A stretch of 22,422 bases of DNA from a virus. Positions 13,662 through 21,198 of this stretch are shown in pieces (the stretch's first letter is position 1; each line of letters opens with the position of its first letter). Below the pieces are notes generated by a model. That model made no database searches. It saw only the letters and a list, made by a program, of their open reading frames with translations, and was not told the origin of the DNA. Position numbers and translations under genes: made by a program. The stretch is from IMG/VR virus record IMGVR_UViG_3300028559_000206, positions 1 through 22,422 of that record, one strand, 5' to 3'.

Positions 13662-14834
13662 TTATGTTGAAACTTTAAGTTTTCTTAAACCCTCTGGCAA
13701 GACAACTTGTCCACCAGTTCTTTTATATACAATAAAGCGTCTTTTGCCATTTATAGCTTGAGTGTATGGATCTTCTATAAATTCAATAGATTGATTATCG
13801 GCGATATAATAACATTTACGATAATCGCCAAGAATTATTGGATAAGTTCCAGCACCAACATCAGGCATATCGTTAGCTAAGAAATAAGGTAAGCCAGCAA
13901 CAGTGTTAGGCATATCAGTGCTTCCAAGGCTAGGGACAAACAAATATTGTCCGTAGGTATCTTTTAAAGTTCTGATGTTTCCGTGTAAAGTTTTTCTGTT
14001 AAACATCCAAGCAAGATTGTATCCAGTTGGGATAAATCCTTGAATTGTATAAAGAGAATCCGCAGTTAATGCTGAAGCACTTCCTGTTACAGTTTCACCA
14101 ACTGACGAGTTAGTTAAAAGACCTTCTGGTTTATTAACACCATTTCCCAAAATAAAAGCTTGACCTTCTAATCTAGCAAAATCTTCTGAAATATCAGAAG
14201 TAATTTGTGTCTTCATATCAAAAACAGAATCTCTGAGCATTTCAAGAGATATATCGGTATAGACCATCATCTTTTCTGCTTTGATTGTATCCTCGCCGTA
14301 AGTTGAATTAGATTGAGTAGCTGTTTGAGCTTCACCAACCCAACCGCCAGATACTAAACCAGTTCTTTTAGGAATTACAATTTCTTTTGCAGTTGTTGCA
14401 ATAATGCGAGCTACCGAACGAACAGGAGAAACCTCAGTAATTTTTTTAATGATTTCGTTAATATATTCAGCAGGAGCTAAATAACCACCGTGTTCATTAT
14501 TTCTTACTTGAAGATATTTTTGTTCTTCCGTTACTTTGATTCCAAAATTACCTTTTAACAAAAAGCTTTCAAAAGCTTTCAATTCTTGAGTTTTAGCTTG
14601 TTTTTCTTCGCCACCTAAATTTCTTTTAAGATCGGCTTCTAAAGAATTATAAAGATTTTCAAGCTCTTCAATCTTTTTAGATTTTTCGCTGATTTCTTTA
14701 AATTTAGCTTGATTTTTTGCTTCTTGCACATCAAGTAAAGAGTTAATTTTAGCTTCTTGCTCAGGAGATAGTTTTCTAGTCTCATCTCTTAATGCATTTA
14801 GAGCCTCCATGTGTTTTTGTTCAAAATCTGACAT
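13662..14834 (-). CDS. Major capsid protein, HK97 fold, with N-terminal scaffold domain
   Basis: This 390-residue protein forms the icosahedral shell. Residues about 1-100 are a charged coiled coil ('KINSLLDVQEAKNQAKFKEI', 'EKSKKIEELENLYNSLEADL'), the delta domain that acts as internal scaffold and is removed by the protease encoded upstream. The mature part begins around residue 105 with 'YLQVRNNEHGGYLAPAEYIN' and 'IIKKITEVSPVRSVARII', then 'GLVSGGWVGEAQTATQSNST' and 'GQAFILGNGVNKPEGLLTNS', all classic for the HK97 capsid family (G-G-Y-L-x-P, W-V-x-E, G-x-G-x-x-x-P-x-G-L-L). It lies six bases downstream of the protease gene. Whether it cross-links like HK97 cannot be told. Confidence 0.95.
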   Translation of the reverse strand: MSDFEQKHMEALNALRDETRKLSPEQEAKINSLLDVQEAKNQAKFKEISEKSKKIEELENLYNSLEADLKRNLGGEEKQAKTQELKAFESFLLKGNFGIKVTEEQKYLQVRNNEHGGYLAPAEYINEIIKKITEVSPVRSVARIIATTAKEIVIPKRTGLVSGGWVGEAQTATQSNSTYGEDTIKAEKMMVYTDISLEMLRDSVFDMKTQITSDISEDFARLEGQAFILGNGVNKPEGLLTNSSVGETVTGSASALTADSLYTIQGFIPTGYNLAWMFNRKTLHGNIRTLKDTYGQYLFVPSLGSTDMPNTVAGLPYFLANDMPDVGAGTYPIILGDYRKCYYIADNQSIEFIEDPYTQAINGKRRFIVYKRTGGQVVLPEGLRKLKVST

Positions 14835-14840
14835 ATTGTT

Positions 14841-15884
14841 TTATTTTAAATTTTTAATGAAATTGTTTAAATCTGTGATGATTTTTTGTTTTACATCAGC
14901 ATCTCGCTGATTATCTTCGCCAGCATCTCGCTGGTTTGAGAATTCTTTTATTTTACTTATAACTGTTTTAGCCTCGGTGATTGAGAAACCGTGAGATTTA
15001 AGTGTTTGCTCGATGTCCCTTTCAGTGTCAAAAGATTTAATAAGAGGACTAGTTATTGAATTATCATTAAACTCGTCAGCCATTCTTTTATATAATTGAT
15101 TTACAACTGGTTTAATGCGATTTTTATCTGCATCAGTTATATCAACACCTCCTCTTGCACCATTTAGTATCCCTGCTATTGAAAAAATAGCTTTTGGTAT
15201 AATGTGAGGTTCGCCATTGATTATATCGGCAAACAATAATTTGTATGAACCAAATAAATTTGCATTTTGTCCATCAAAATACATAAAATATTTACGATAA
15301 TCTTGATTTGGTGCTTCGATTGAGTTTGTATACTCTTTAATTCTTTGCTCTGCTTGTGTGCTATCCCAGCTTCTATCTCTTGGTGCTAGTGGAAGTTTAG
15401 TAGTGCCAGCAAATGATTTAAAACCACTTACTAAGGCTTGTGAGTTCATAGCCTTGGTAACTAACGACACTTCTACTAATTCAATTTCTTTTAATAATCT
15501 AACCCCATCTTTTGCCATATCAAAATTTTTGGTAAAGAAGCCAATTGACATTTCTTTAATTGAGCCTATTTTCATTTGTGGAATAATTCGCCCAGAAACC
15601 AAAGTGTCGTCTTTTGGCAATTTGCCTTTAATAAATAGTCCTTTATCATCTTCATATAATTGCACCGATACCCCAACAGGTTCACTCATTTGATGTTGCC
15701 ACAAAATATTAACTTGTGAATTTTTAGCCAAAGAATTAGCAAAAGCACCACGAATTACAACATCATCTCCATGATCTATGTTATTAAAAGTCGATGCATA
15801 GCCTTCAAATGTAAAAATATTATTTTCTTCGGCTGTTGCCTTGACTTGGAATGGAAATGATTTCGTTTCTTTCGTTTCTTTCAC
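14841..15884 (-). CDS. HK97-type prohead protease (S78 family) with long C-terminal extension
   Basis: This 347-residue protein combines a protease domain (about 1-160) with a second module. Family signs are 'FTFEGYASTFNNIDHGDDVV' and 'GAFANSLA', catalytic His64 in 'ILWQHQMSEPVG' and catalytic Ser113 in 'IKEMSIGF', plus 'LVEVSLVTKAMNSQA'. Residues about 164-285 ('LPLAPRDRSWDSTQAEQRIK', 'YKLLFADIINGEPHIIPKAI', 'ILNGARGGVDITDADKNRIK') form an extra domain found in some phage head proteins; its role is unclear to me. The start is GTG at 15884; no in-frame ATG exists upstream before a stop, and starting at Met66 would remove the catalytic His. It would cleave the capsid delta domain during maturation. 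Confidence 0.9.
   Translation of the reverse strand: MKETKETKSFPFQVKATAEENNIFTFEGYASTFNNIDHGDDVVIRGAFANSLAKNSQVNILWQHQMSEPVGVSVQLYEDDKGLFIKGKLPKDDTLVSGRIIPQMKIGSIKEMSIGFFTKNFDMAKDGVRLLKEIELVEVSLVTKAMNSQALVSGFKSFAGTTKLPLAPRDRSWDSTQAEQRIKEYTNSIEAPNQDYRKYFMYFDGQNANLFGSYKLLFADIINGEPHIIPKAIFSIAGILNGARGGVDITDADKNRIKPVVNQLYKRMADEFNDNSITSPLIKSFDTERDIEQTLKSHGFSITEAKTVISKIKEFSNQRDAGEDNQRDADVKQKIITDLNNFIKNLK
14897..14933 (-). repeat. 24-base period repeat in the protease C-terminus
   Basis: The 13-base string CAGCATCTCGCTG occurs at 14897-14909 and 14921-14933. In frame it encodes two copies of Q-R-D-A in the acidic linker 'NQRDAGEDNQRDADVKQK'. The frame is preserved. Confidence 0.75.
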
Positions 15885-15905
15885 AATTAAAAAAATTGAT
15901 TTATA

Positions 15906-15933
15906 TTGACTAACAAATTATAGTATTTAAGAT
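15906..15933 (+). promoter_or_regulatory. Candidate promoter for the inverted 99-residue gene
   Basis: TTGACT (15906-15911) is followed after 16 bases by TAAGAT (15928-15933), 40 bases before the ATG of the plus-strand gene. The -10 overlaps a 13-bp inverted repeat, which would make the promoter repressible. The -10 is only four of six to consensus. Confidence 0.4.
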
Positions 15934-15958
15934 AATTTATTATTATAAATTATCTTAA
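15927..15958. promoter_or_regulatory. 13-bp perfect inverted repeat, possible operator
   Basis: TTAAGATAATTTA and TAAATTATCTTAA are exact reverse complements separated by TTATTA. The repeat lies between the divergent starts of the protease (minus) and the 99-residue gene (plus), covering the candidate -10 of the latter. It has no flanking T tract that would suggest a terminator. Autoregulation by the 99-residue protein is a possibility, not shown. Confidence 0.6.
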
Positions 15959-15962
15959 TCAA

Positions 15963-15977
15963 TAGAAAAAACTATGA
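15963..15977 (+). promoter_or_regulatory. Start-site box TAGAAAAAACTATGA before the 99-residue gene
   Basis: This copy is identical over 15 bases to the box at the spike start (3099-3113) and at 18839-18853. It contains the ATG at 15974. No Shine-Dalgarno site is present. Confidence 0.45.
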
Positions 15978-16273
15978 ATAACACAAAAGAAATTAACTTA
16001 AATATTAAATTTAACCGATCTTATATTTTTTTTAAATGGATTTTGCAAAAATATAAAACACAACTGCCTTACAATGGCGAGATTAAACAATTCGCAATAA
16101 CAAATAATTATTGCCCTAAAATCTGCGACCAGTGGAGAAATTATGGAGTTGGTTATAGAGTTTGGAATTTATTACACAAAGATCTAATAATTAGTTTTTT
16201 GATAGGTAAAATAGATAATCTAGATTTATATGAGCTAGAAAGGGAGTTTTTAGAATTAAAGCAAGAAAAATAA
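15974..16273 (+). CDS. Unknown 99-residue protein, possible HTH DNA-binding protein, inverted in operon
   Basis: This plus-strand gene is embedded between the head morphogenesis and protease genes, which both run on the minus strand. The middle region 'IKQFAITNNYCPKICDQWRN' followed by 'YGVGYRVWNLLHKDLI' recalls a Cro/Cox-like helix-turn-helix (F-A-x-x-x-x-V/C-x-P-x-x-x-x-Q-W-x-x-x-G), and the protein is small and rather basic at the N-terminus, ending in an acidic helix 'LDLYELEREFLELKQEK'. I did not recognise a specific family. Its stop is one base from the stop of the head morphogenesis gene, so it fills the gap precisely. It has its own candidate promoter overlapped by a perfect inverted repeat, and the box TAGAAAAAACTATGA at its start. 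Confidence 0.65.
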   Translation: MNNTKEINLNIKFNRSYIFFKWILQKYKTQLPYNGEIKQFAITNNYCPKICDQWRNYGVGYRVWNLLHKDLIISFLIGKIDNLDLYELEREFLELKQEK

Positions 16274-16274
16274 T

Positions 16275-17435
16275 TTACTTATCTTTATATTTTTCCCAAA
16301 TATTAGTAGACCAAGTTCTGCCTGCATCACCACCCCATAAATCCCAAGCGATTCTCCAAGTGGTGGGTTCGCCATCCCTGAATTCATAATGAGTTGAGCG
16401 GTAATTACCATGCCTAGAAAAAAAAGAATACATTCTTTTAACTGTTGATAATGTTAAATTTTCTCTATTTTTTAATTGATTTGCTCTTGCTACTCCAACA
16501 GCCGTTCCGCCTCTTCCGTATTTTTGCCTCCATTCTAATGCTCTTTCGCCTACTTTTGCCATTTCTTCGGTTGGCTTAAATGTTTCACTTGCTTTTGCTT
16601 CAAACGATTTTTTACCAAACTTATTAGAATAATCTGCGATACATCGACAGTTAATTGACTCCTCGGCTGGCAAGTTAGGATCTCTTGGGAATTTTGCAAC
16701 ACTACCGCCAATTAAAAAATTATCATCAACATTTACTTGTTGAAAATCAGCTTGTGCATGTGTTATTCTAGTTCTTTTATCAAGTAAAGCTACCCAAGTT
16801 TTAAGCACTTCAATTGGCTTGCCGTCAATTTCTAATTGCGATTCATTAATAAGTTCACCTTCTTCTTGCCTAGTCCAGCTTTCAGTCAAGCCAACAACTT
16901 GTGAGGCTATTAATTCGCTTCTTGCTTCGCTTTTATCAAGTAAATTAATTTTAATATTTCTTGCAATAATGATCCACTCTGGCAATGCTTTTTGATTGTC
17001 AAATTTTAATTCTTCTTGCCTTATTGCTAAATCAATTTCTTTCGCATTCGTTTCAGCTATATATTTTGCTTGCCTTTCACTTTCGTTGGCAACAAAGAAA
17101 GTAGCTGAATCTTGGAATTGTGTATTAACCTCTTTTAACTTGTCTTTTACTTTTGGATCTGTGATCTCTTTTATTTCGAAATCAATGCCAAAATTTAATC
17201 CTTTTTGTTGCAAGTCTTCTCGTAAAGAAAAACCAAATTCTTTTATTGTTTTTCGCATCATATCCCTAATTTCTTTTAGGAACTCTGGATAATAATTATT
17301 CGCCAACTCATTAGAATTGATATTGCCATTTTTACGATAAATACTTTCTGCATCATTTGCCATATTTTTAAATATGGCTTTAATTTTAGGTATTGCATTA
17401 GCTTCTAATTTTCTTTTGCGAACATCAATTTCCAT
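16275..17435 (-). CDS. Mu F-like head morphogenesis (minor head) protein
   Basis: This 386-residue protein contains the Mu F / SPP1 gp7 head morphogenesis domain: 'TWVALLDKRTRITHAQADFQ' (W-x-x-x-x-D-x-R-T-x-x-x-H) followed by 'PRDPNLPAEESINCRCIADY' (P-x-D-P-x-x-P-A-x-x-x-I-N-C-R-C), at about residues 210-275. The C-terminal region, about 290-380, is a separate module with 'ALEWRQKYGRGGTAVGVARA' and 'LSTVKRMYSFFSRHGNYRST' then 'TWRIAWDLWGGDAGRTWS', an arrangement also found attached to other phage head proteins. It binds the portal and enters the procapsid in related phages. It overlaps the portal end by 11 bases. The strong R/G/W motif set makes the call firm. Confidence 0.92.
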   Translation of the reverse strand: MEIDVRKRKLEANAIPKIKAIFKNMANDAESIYRKNGNINSNELANNYYPEFLKEIRDMMRKTIKEFGFSLREDLQQKGLNFGIDFEIKEITDPKVKDKLKEVNTQFQDSATFFVANESERQAKYIAETNAKEIDLAIRQEELKFDNQKALPEWIIIARNIKINLLDKSEARSELIASQVVGLTESWTRQEEGELINESQLEIDGKPIEVLKTWVALLDKRTRITHAQADFQQVNVDDNFLIGGSVAKFPRDPNLPAEESINCRCIADYSNKFGKKSFEAKASETFKPTEEMAKVGERALEWRQKYGRGGTAVGVARANQLKNRENLTLSTVKRMYSFFSRHGNYRSTHYEFRDGEPTTWRIAWDLWGGDAGRTWSTNIWEKYKDK

Positions 17436-18786
17436 AAAACTCTTTTGCTTTTAATTGGATATACTCATCAGTATAAAATTTTCCACCATCTTGCTTTTGT
17501 TGATCTTTCATTATCTTAATAAATTCGCTTTTAGCCATAGGTTCGTCTCTATTATCCTCTGTATTTATATCTTGACCGACTGGCACTTGATTTGCTGGCT
17601 TGTATATTACATCGCCACCACTTATTGCTTCGTATCCAATCATCGCTCTTATCTCATTGTCGCTTAAAATCCCTATTTTACTTGCCAAAATAGCATTCTC
17701 AAATTTTCTTGCTTCCAAAGACTCAATTGCCGATTCGTCAAAATAATATTCCAACTCTTCCGTTCCAGTATATCTTGTTAATAATTTAGTCGATAAAAAA
17801 TTTAATATTCTTTTTAGAATTGGCAAAACCGCATTATCGTAATAAGTATATTTAGCCGCATCCAAGTTAGAAAATGTCATATTCTGCGAACTAATCATTG
17901 GTAGCGGTATTTTTAAAGCATTATATATGGCTTCACTGACTGATTGTTTAAGCCTTGGGAAGTCCATATCTTTCATTGATTCCGATAATTGCTTCCAATC
18001 AAAATCGCCTCCTAAAAAAGCTAATTCACCAGCATTTTTTGCACCTGATAACTTTTCTTTCATTAGTTGCTTCAATCTATCAATTTGTTCTGGTTGCAGT
18101 TCATTCGTGCCTTTGTAAGTAATCATTCCACTTGGTCTTGCACCATTTTTAAGCAAAGAATAATTATGGATCGAGGCTGAAACAAATTGGGAGATTTCCA
18201 GTTGACAACCTACAAAAGCACTACAACCAACTAAATTTGTTGATGAGAATTTAGGGTTAAAAGACCGTAGATGTATTAGTTCATTTTTTTTTGCATCAAT
18301 AAATCTTTTTTTGCCATCTCTTGTATATGTTATAGAGTTAATGGCAGTTGACAAGGTGTATTCCCCCATATAACCATCATTACCAGCCAAAATTGTTATA
18401 TCTGTTGGTTTAATATTATTTATTTCAATTGGCTGAGATTCGCCGATTATGTTAATATAAGCATTGCCAGTTAATAAATAATAACTTGCGATCTCTTTAA
18501 TAAATAACTGGGAATCAGTAAAGGGGTTAGGGTTTTTTAAAATATCAAGGGCTTTATGTTTATATATAAAGTCGCCAGTTTTTTTGTTTTTTAAAACAAT
18601 ATCAATAGAGCTTATTGAATCCGCGATTAAATTAGTTGCCGTAAAGACAGGACAAGCATCATAAAAATAATTAATAAATGCACTAGAATTACTGTTTGAG
18701 CTATATTCTTGTTTGAGAAAGTTAAATGCAAACCAATCTTGCATTCCGTAGCTTTTTTTTTCTTGTTTTTTTTTAAAGAATAACAT
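17425..18786 (-). CDS. HK97-family portal protein
   Basis: This 453-residue protein forms the dodecameric portal. Features include 'YFYDACPVFTATNLIADSIS' (A-V-x-x-x-x-x-L-I-A-x-x-I-A), 'HKALDILKNPNPFTDSQLFI' (H-P-x-x-x-L-L-x-x-P-N-P), 'YYLLTGNAYINIIGE' (G-N-A-Y), 'ELIHLRSFNPKFSSTNLVGC' and 'QMTFSNLDAAKYTYYDNAV'-like ending ('NMTFSNLDAAKYTYYDNAVL'). The C-terminal 'ILSDNEIRAMIGYEAISGGD' is also typical (L-x-x-N-E-x-R-x-x-x-G). The N-terminus begins with a lysine run after 'MLFF'. It is preceded by a 73-base A+T-rich gap after the large terminase stop, holding an orphan start box. Confidence 0.93.
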   Translation of the reverse strand: MLFFKKKQEKKSYGMQDWFAFNFLKQEYSSNSNSSAFINYFYDACPVFTATNLIADSISSIDIVLKNKKTGDFIYKHKALDILKNPNPFTDSQLFIKEIASYYLLTGNAYINIIGESQPIEINNIKPTDITILAGNDGYMGEYTLSTAINSITYTRDGKKRFIDAKKNELIHLRSFNPKFSSTNLVGCSAFVGCQLEISQFVSASIHNYSLLKNGARPSGMITYKGTNELQPEQIDRLKQLMKEKLSGAKNAGELAFLGGDFDWKQLSESMKDMDFPRLKQSVSEAIYNALKIPLPMISSQNMTFSNLDAAKYTYYDNAVLPILKRILNFLSTKLLTRYTGTEELEYYFDESAIESLEARKFENAILASKIGILSDNEIRAMIGYEAISGGDVIYKPANQVPVGQDINTEDNRDEPMAKSEFIKIMKDQQKQDGGKFYTDEYIQLKAKEFYGN

Positions 18787-18838
18787 TTTGATAAAAATTT
18801 TTTTAAATAAAAATTAGTTTTTTTAATTAAAAAGTCAT

Positions 18839-18853
18839 TAGAAAAAACTATGA
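18839..18853 (+). promoter_or_regulatory. Orphan start-site box TAGAAAAAACTATGA
   Basis: This is an exact 15-base copy of the boxes at the two inverted genes, but the plus-strand frame after it (18850-18951, 33 codons) runs antisense into the large terminase end and shows no recognisable protein. It begins 'MNKIKKHK', like starts of the small plus-strand genes, so it may be the scar of a lost gene. It may instead act as CATAGTTTTTTCTA on the minus strand upstream of the portal gene. Confidence 0.35.
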
Positions 18854-18859
18854 ATAAGA

Positions 18860-20314
18860 TTAAAAAGCATAAAATTCTTTTTTTGAAAATAATGCAATTT
18901 TACAAGCATCAATTAAAGTGTCAACAAAATCATCATGTGCAGATTGATTAAATGAAAGCAACTCTTCAATTATATCGTTAAAATTCTCAATAGTGTTATT
19001 CATAATAACATTAGGTGAAGTAGAATTTAAGCAAGGGATTATATTGTTTGCTCGCATAACTTTATCACCATCTCTTGGCAAAGTTTGTTTAATCATCTGC
19101 TCGCTTGGCACTGGCAAGCCATCCTTTCGATATTGTTGTAATAAATAAGTTCCGTGAGCTTTATCCTCAATCCATATATAACGAAAGCCATATTGTATTT
19201 TTGGCATTATCCAAGGTCTAATCCAATTATCAATTTCAACCGAATTAATTTTTTTTCTTTTTACATCTATTAAATAAAGCTTTTTTTCTAATACTCCCCA
19301 ATAACTAAAACAAGTAAAATCATTATGTTGTTTATCTTTATAAGCCAAGTCGGCAGTCATAAAAGTATAATCATATTTGTTAGGCAAATTGCTAGTGAAA
19401 ATAAAGCAATCTCTTTTAAATAAAGCACCGCTTGATAAAATAGGGGTTTGTTGATATTGCGATAAAAACATAAACTCATTTTTTTGCAACTCTTCCAACC
19501 TATCAACTGTGTATTGTGATGGCAATTGGCAAACTCCATTATCTACAAGTGGCAATTTAAGTAAGCTAAATTTATACTTATCTAATAAAAAGCCCGAGAT
19601 GTCTTCAAGATGCAACCTTTGTTGTATATTAATAATTGGCACATTGCTATCATTAAGTCTACTTAATAAGGTCTCTTCAAAATATGTTTTAACTTTATTT
19701 CGGCGAACCTGCGAGTAAATGTCGGAGGGTTTATTCGAATCATCTATAATTAAACAGCCTGAAAACTCTTTTGCTCCCCTAAGGCCACAACCGAAGCCTG
19801 TAATCTGCCCACCAATAGATGAAAACAACACAACTCCACCATCGGCGGTTGTTATTTTTCTACTTGAAAAAGTAGGCTTGCCAGTCTCTTCTTGTATATA
19901 AGATTGCCAAAACTCATCAATAGGTTGAACTTCTTGTGCCTCTTCTTTTATACCATTATCATACATAGCTAAATAAACTGGGTTTGTTAGAATATTAGCT
20001 AAATCTCTTGATATATCGTTTAGTAATGCTTGCGAATAACTAGTATAAATAAAATTAGCCTTGGGGTTTGTGGCCAGTGTATAGGCTATAAAATATCTAG
20101 CAACTGTTGTTTTGGCAGATCTAGGGCAGATATTGATATTTAATCTTTTATGTTTTAAATCATAGACATCTTGGAAGGCTTGCAATAATTTAGGGTGCAA
20201 CGGTTCTTTTATAAATTTTCTAGTTTCAATCAATCGAAACATATACAAAAACCAAGTTTCAAAGCCTTTTTTATGTAGTAGCTGACCGAAATATTGAGGG
20301 TTTTTAATCTGCAT
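18860..20314 (-). CDS. Large terminase subunit
   Basis: This 484-residue protein is the packaging motor ATPase/nuclease. The ATPase domain has a deviant Walker A 'NICPRSAKTT' (residues about 61-70, C-P-R-S-A-K-T-T) and Walker B 'CLIIDD' (197-202). A coupling-type segment is 'INIQQRLHLEDISGFLLD'. The nuclease domain has conserved acidic residues in 'FMTADLAYKDKQHNDFT' (Asp322), 'YIWIEDKAHG' and 'SAHDDFVDTLIDACKIALFS' (final D-D-x-x-D). These features and length are normal for large terminases. It overlaps the small terminase by 11 bases. The type of DNA packaging (pac or cos) cannot be derived from this. Confidence 0.94.
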   Translation of the reverse strand: MQIKNPQYFGQLLHKKGFETWFLYMFRLIETRKFIKEPLHPKLLQAFQDVYDLKHKRLNINICPRSAKTTVARYFIAYTLATNPKANFIYTSYSQALLNDISRDLANILTNPVYLAMYDNGIKEEAQEVQPIDEFWQSYIQEETGKPTFSSRKITTADGGVVLFSSIGGQITGFGCGLRGAKEFSGCLIIDDSNKPSDIYSQVRRNKVKTYFEETLLSRLNDSNVPIINIQQRLHLEDISGFLLDKYKFSLLKLPLVDNGVCQLPSQYTVDRLEELQKNEFMFLSQYQQTPILSSGALFKRDCFIFTSNLPNKYDYTFMTADLAYKDKQHNDFTCFSYWGVLEKKLYLIDVKRKKINSVEIDNWIRPWIMPKIQYGFRYIWIEDKAHGTYLLQQYRKDGLPVPSEQMIKQTLPRDGDKVMRANNIIPCLNSTSPNVIMNNTIENFNDIIEELLSFNQSAHDDFVDTLIDACKIALFSKKEFYAF

Positions 20315-20735
20315 CTTCTATAATTTTATTTATATGCTGTTCGTATTCTTCTTTTTCTTCTTTTTCAATATAAACAACTTTTGATTGTATCTGTCCTGAG
20401 TGTTCGGTTTCTGTTTTTAAACTAAACTCATCTTTGCATTTTCTTTCTAGCCAAAATTTAATACTAGTCATATCACCATTGTCAATAGCTTCAACCAGCT
20501 TTATTTTAGCTTTTATATCAACTCTTTTTTTTAACTCCTCTTTTCTGACGGAAAAAGAGGGATTCTTTTTTATGTAGTCGTAAAGTGTATCCCTAGAAAT
20601 TTTTGCAAAAATACAAGCTTGCTCATCAGTAAAGGCATTCATAAAAGCTTGTTCTAATTTAGCAACAACATCCAGTGCCATTACGGTTGGTCTCCCAAGT
20701 TTTTTATGTTCTGATTTTGGTTTCTTTTTAGTCAT
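20304..20735 (-). CDS. Small terminase subunit
   Basis: This 143-residue protein precedes and overlaps the large terminase. The N-terminal 'HKKLGRPTVMALDVVAKLEQ' is followed by a helix-turn-helix at about residues 37-57 ('DEQACIFAKISRDTLYDYIK'), a DNA-recognition element of small terminases. The middle helices ('VDIKAKIKLVEAIDNGDMTS', 'IKFWLERKCKDEFS') form the oligomerisation region, and the end is acidic with E/K repeats. It would recognise phage DNA and load the large subunit. The gene starts one base after the queE remnant, so it is transcribed with the ParB-like gene from the promoter at 21422-21449. Confidence 0.87.
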   Translation of the reverse strand: MTKKKPKSEHKKLGRPTVMALDVVAKLEQAFMNAFTDEQACIFAKISRDTLYDYIKKNPSFSVRKEELKKRVDIKAKIKLVEAIDNGDMTSIKFWLERKCKDEFSLKTETEHSGQIQSKVVYIEKEEKEEYEQHINKIIEDAD

Positions 20736-20736
20736 A

Positions 20737-21198
20737 TTATTTAAGATTTATTGCTTTATGAACTTGAATAGATAATCTAAAATTATATTGATAACATAGT
20801 TCCAAACATAATTCTAACGATTGAGTTATGTTATTATTAATTTCTACTGGTTGCACCCATATCAACTTATCTTGTAGATTATATAAATTAATTAAATTAA
20901 GTAAATTATTGCAATCATTTTCATTTAAAATAGGGAATTTAATTTCATTACATCTTTTTAATGTATCAGGACTAATAACCTGCTTTCCTGCCATATTAAT
21001 TTTTGGTGAACCAGTCAGCCAGCATCTATCATCTATATCGGCTTGTTGAGTGCAGGAAGTTTCTATTTGCACATTAAAATTATTATCAATTAATAAATTA
21101 GTAAATTCTTTTAAATTATGAATTAAAGGCTCTCCGCCAGTTATAACTATATGTTTTATTTCTTTTTTTTTAGCTTCGTTTAATAAATCAATTTTCTT
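20737..21198 (-). pseudogene. queE: 7-carboxy-7-deazaguanine synthase (QueE) remnant, N-terminal radical-SAM part missing
   Basis: This open frame of 153 codons after a TAA at 21199-21201 reads 'KHIVITGGEPLIHNLKEFTN', 'NFNVQIETSCTQ', 'SPKINMAGKQVISPDTLKRC' and 'YNFRLSIQVHKAINLK'. These match the C-terminal two thirds of QueE (G-G-E-P; I-E-T-S-G-T; S-P-K-x-N-M; R-L-S-x-Q-x-H-K). The first 70-80 residues, which hold the C-x(3)-C-x-phi-C cluster motif and substrate loop, are absent, so the radical reaction cannot occur. No usable ATG precedes G-G-E-P; a GTG at 21072 would give only 111 residues. The preceding ParB-like frame ends inside this one, 11 bases overlapping, in another phase. It looks like a deletion fusing two genes. 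QueE makes the preQ0 precursor used for tRNA queuosine and for phage DNA deazaguanines. Confidence 0.8.

Noticed and set aside
18787-18838. A+T palindromes before the portal gene as a terminator
   Set aside because: The stems are only A and T (such as TTTTTAATTAAAAA) and would be too weak; they are expected by chance in this composition.
20737-21072. GTG at 21072 as true start of a 111-residue protein
   Set aside because: Clear QueE homology (G-G-E-P region) continues in frame upstream of it to about 21190, so the GTG is internal to an older gene.
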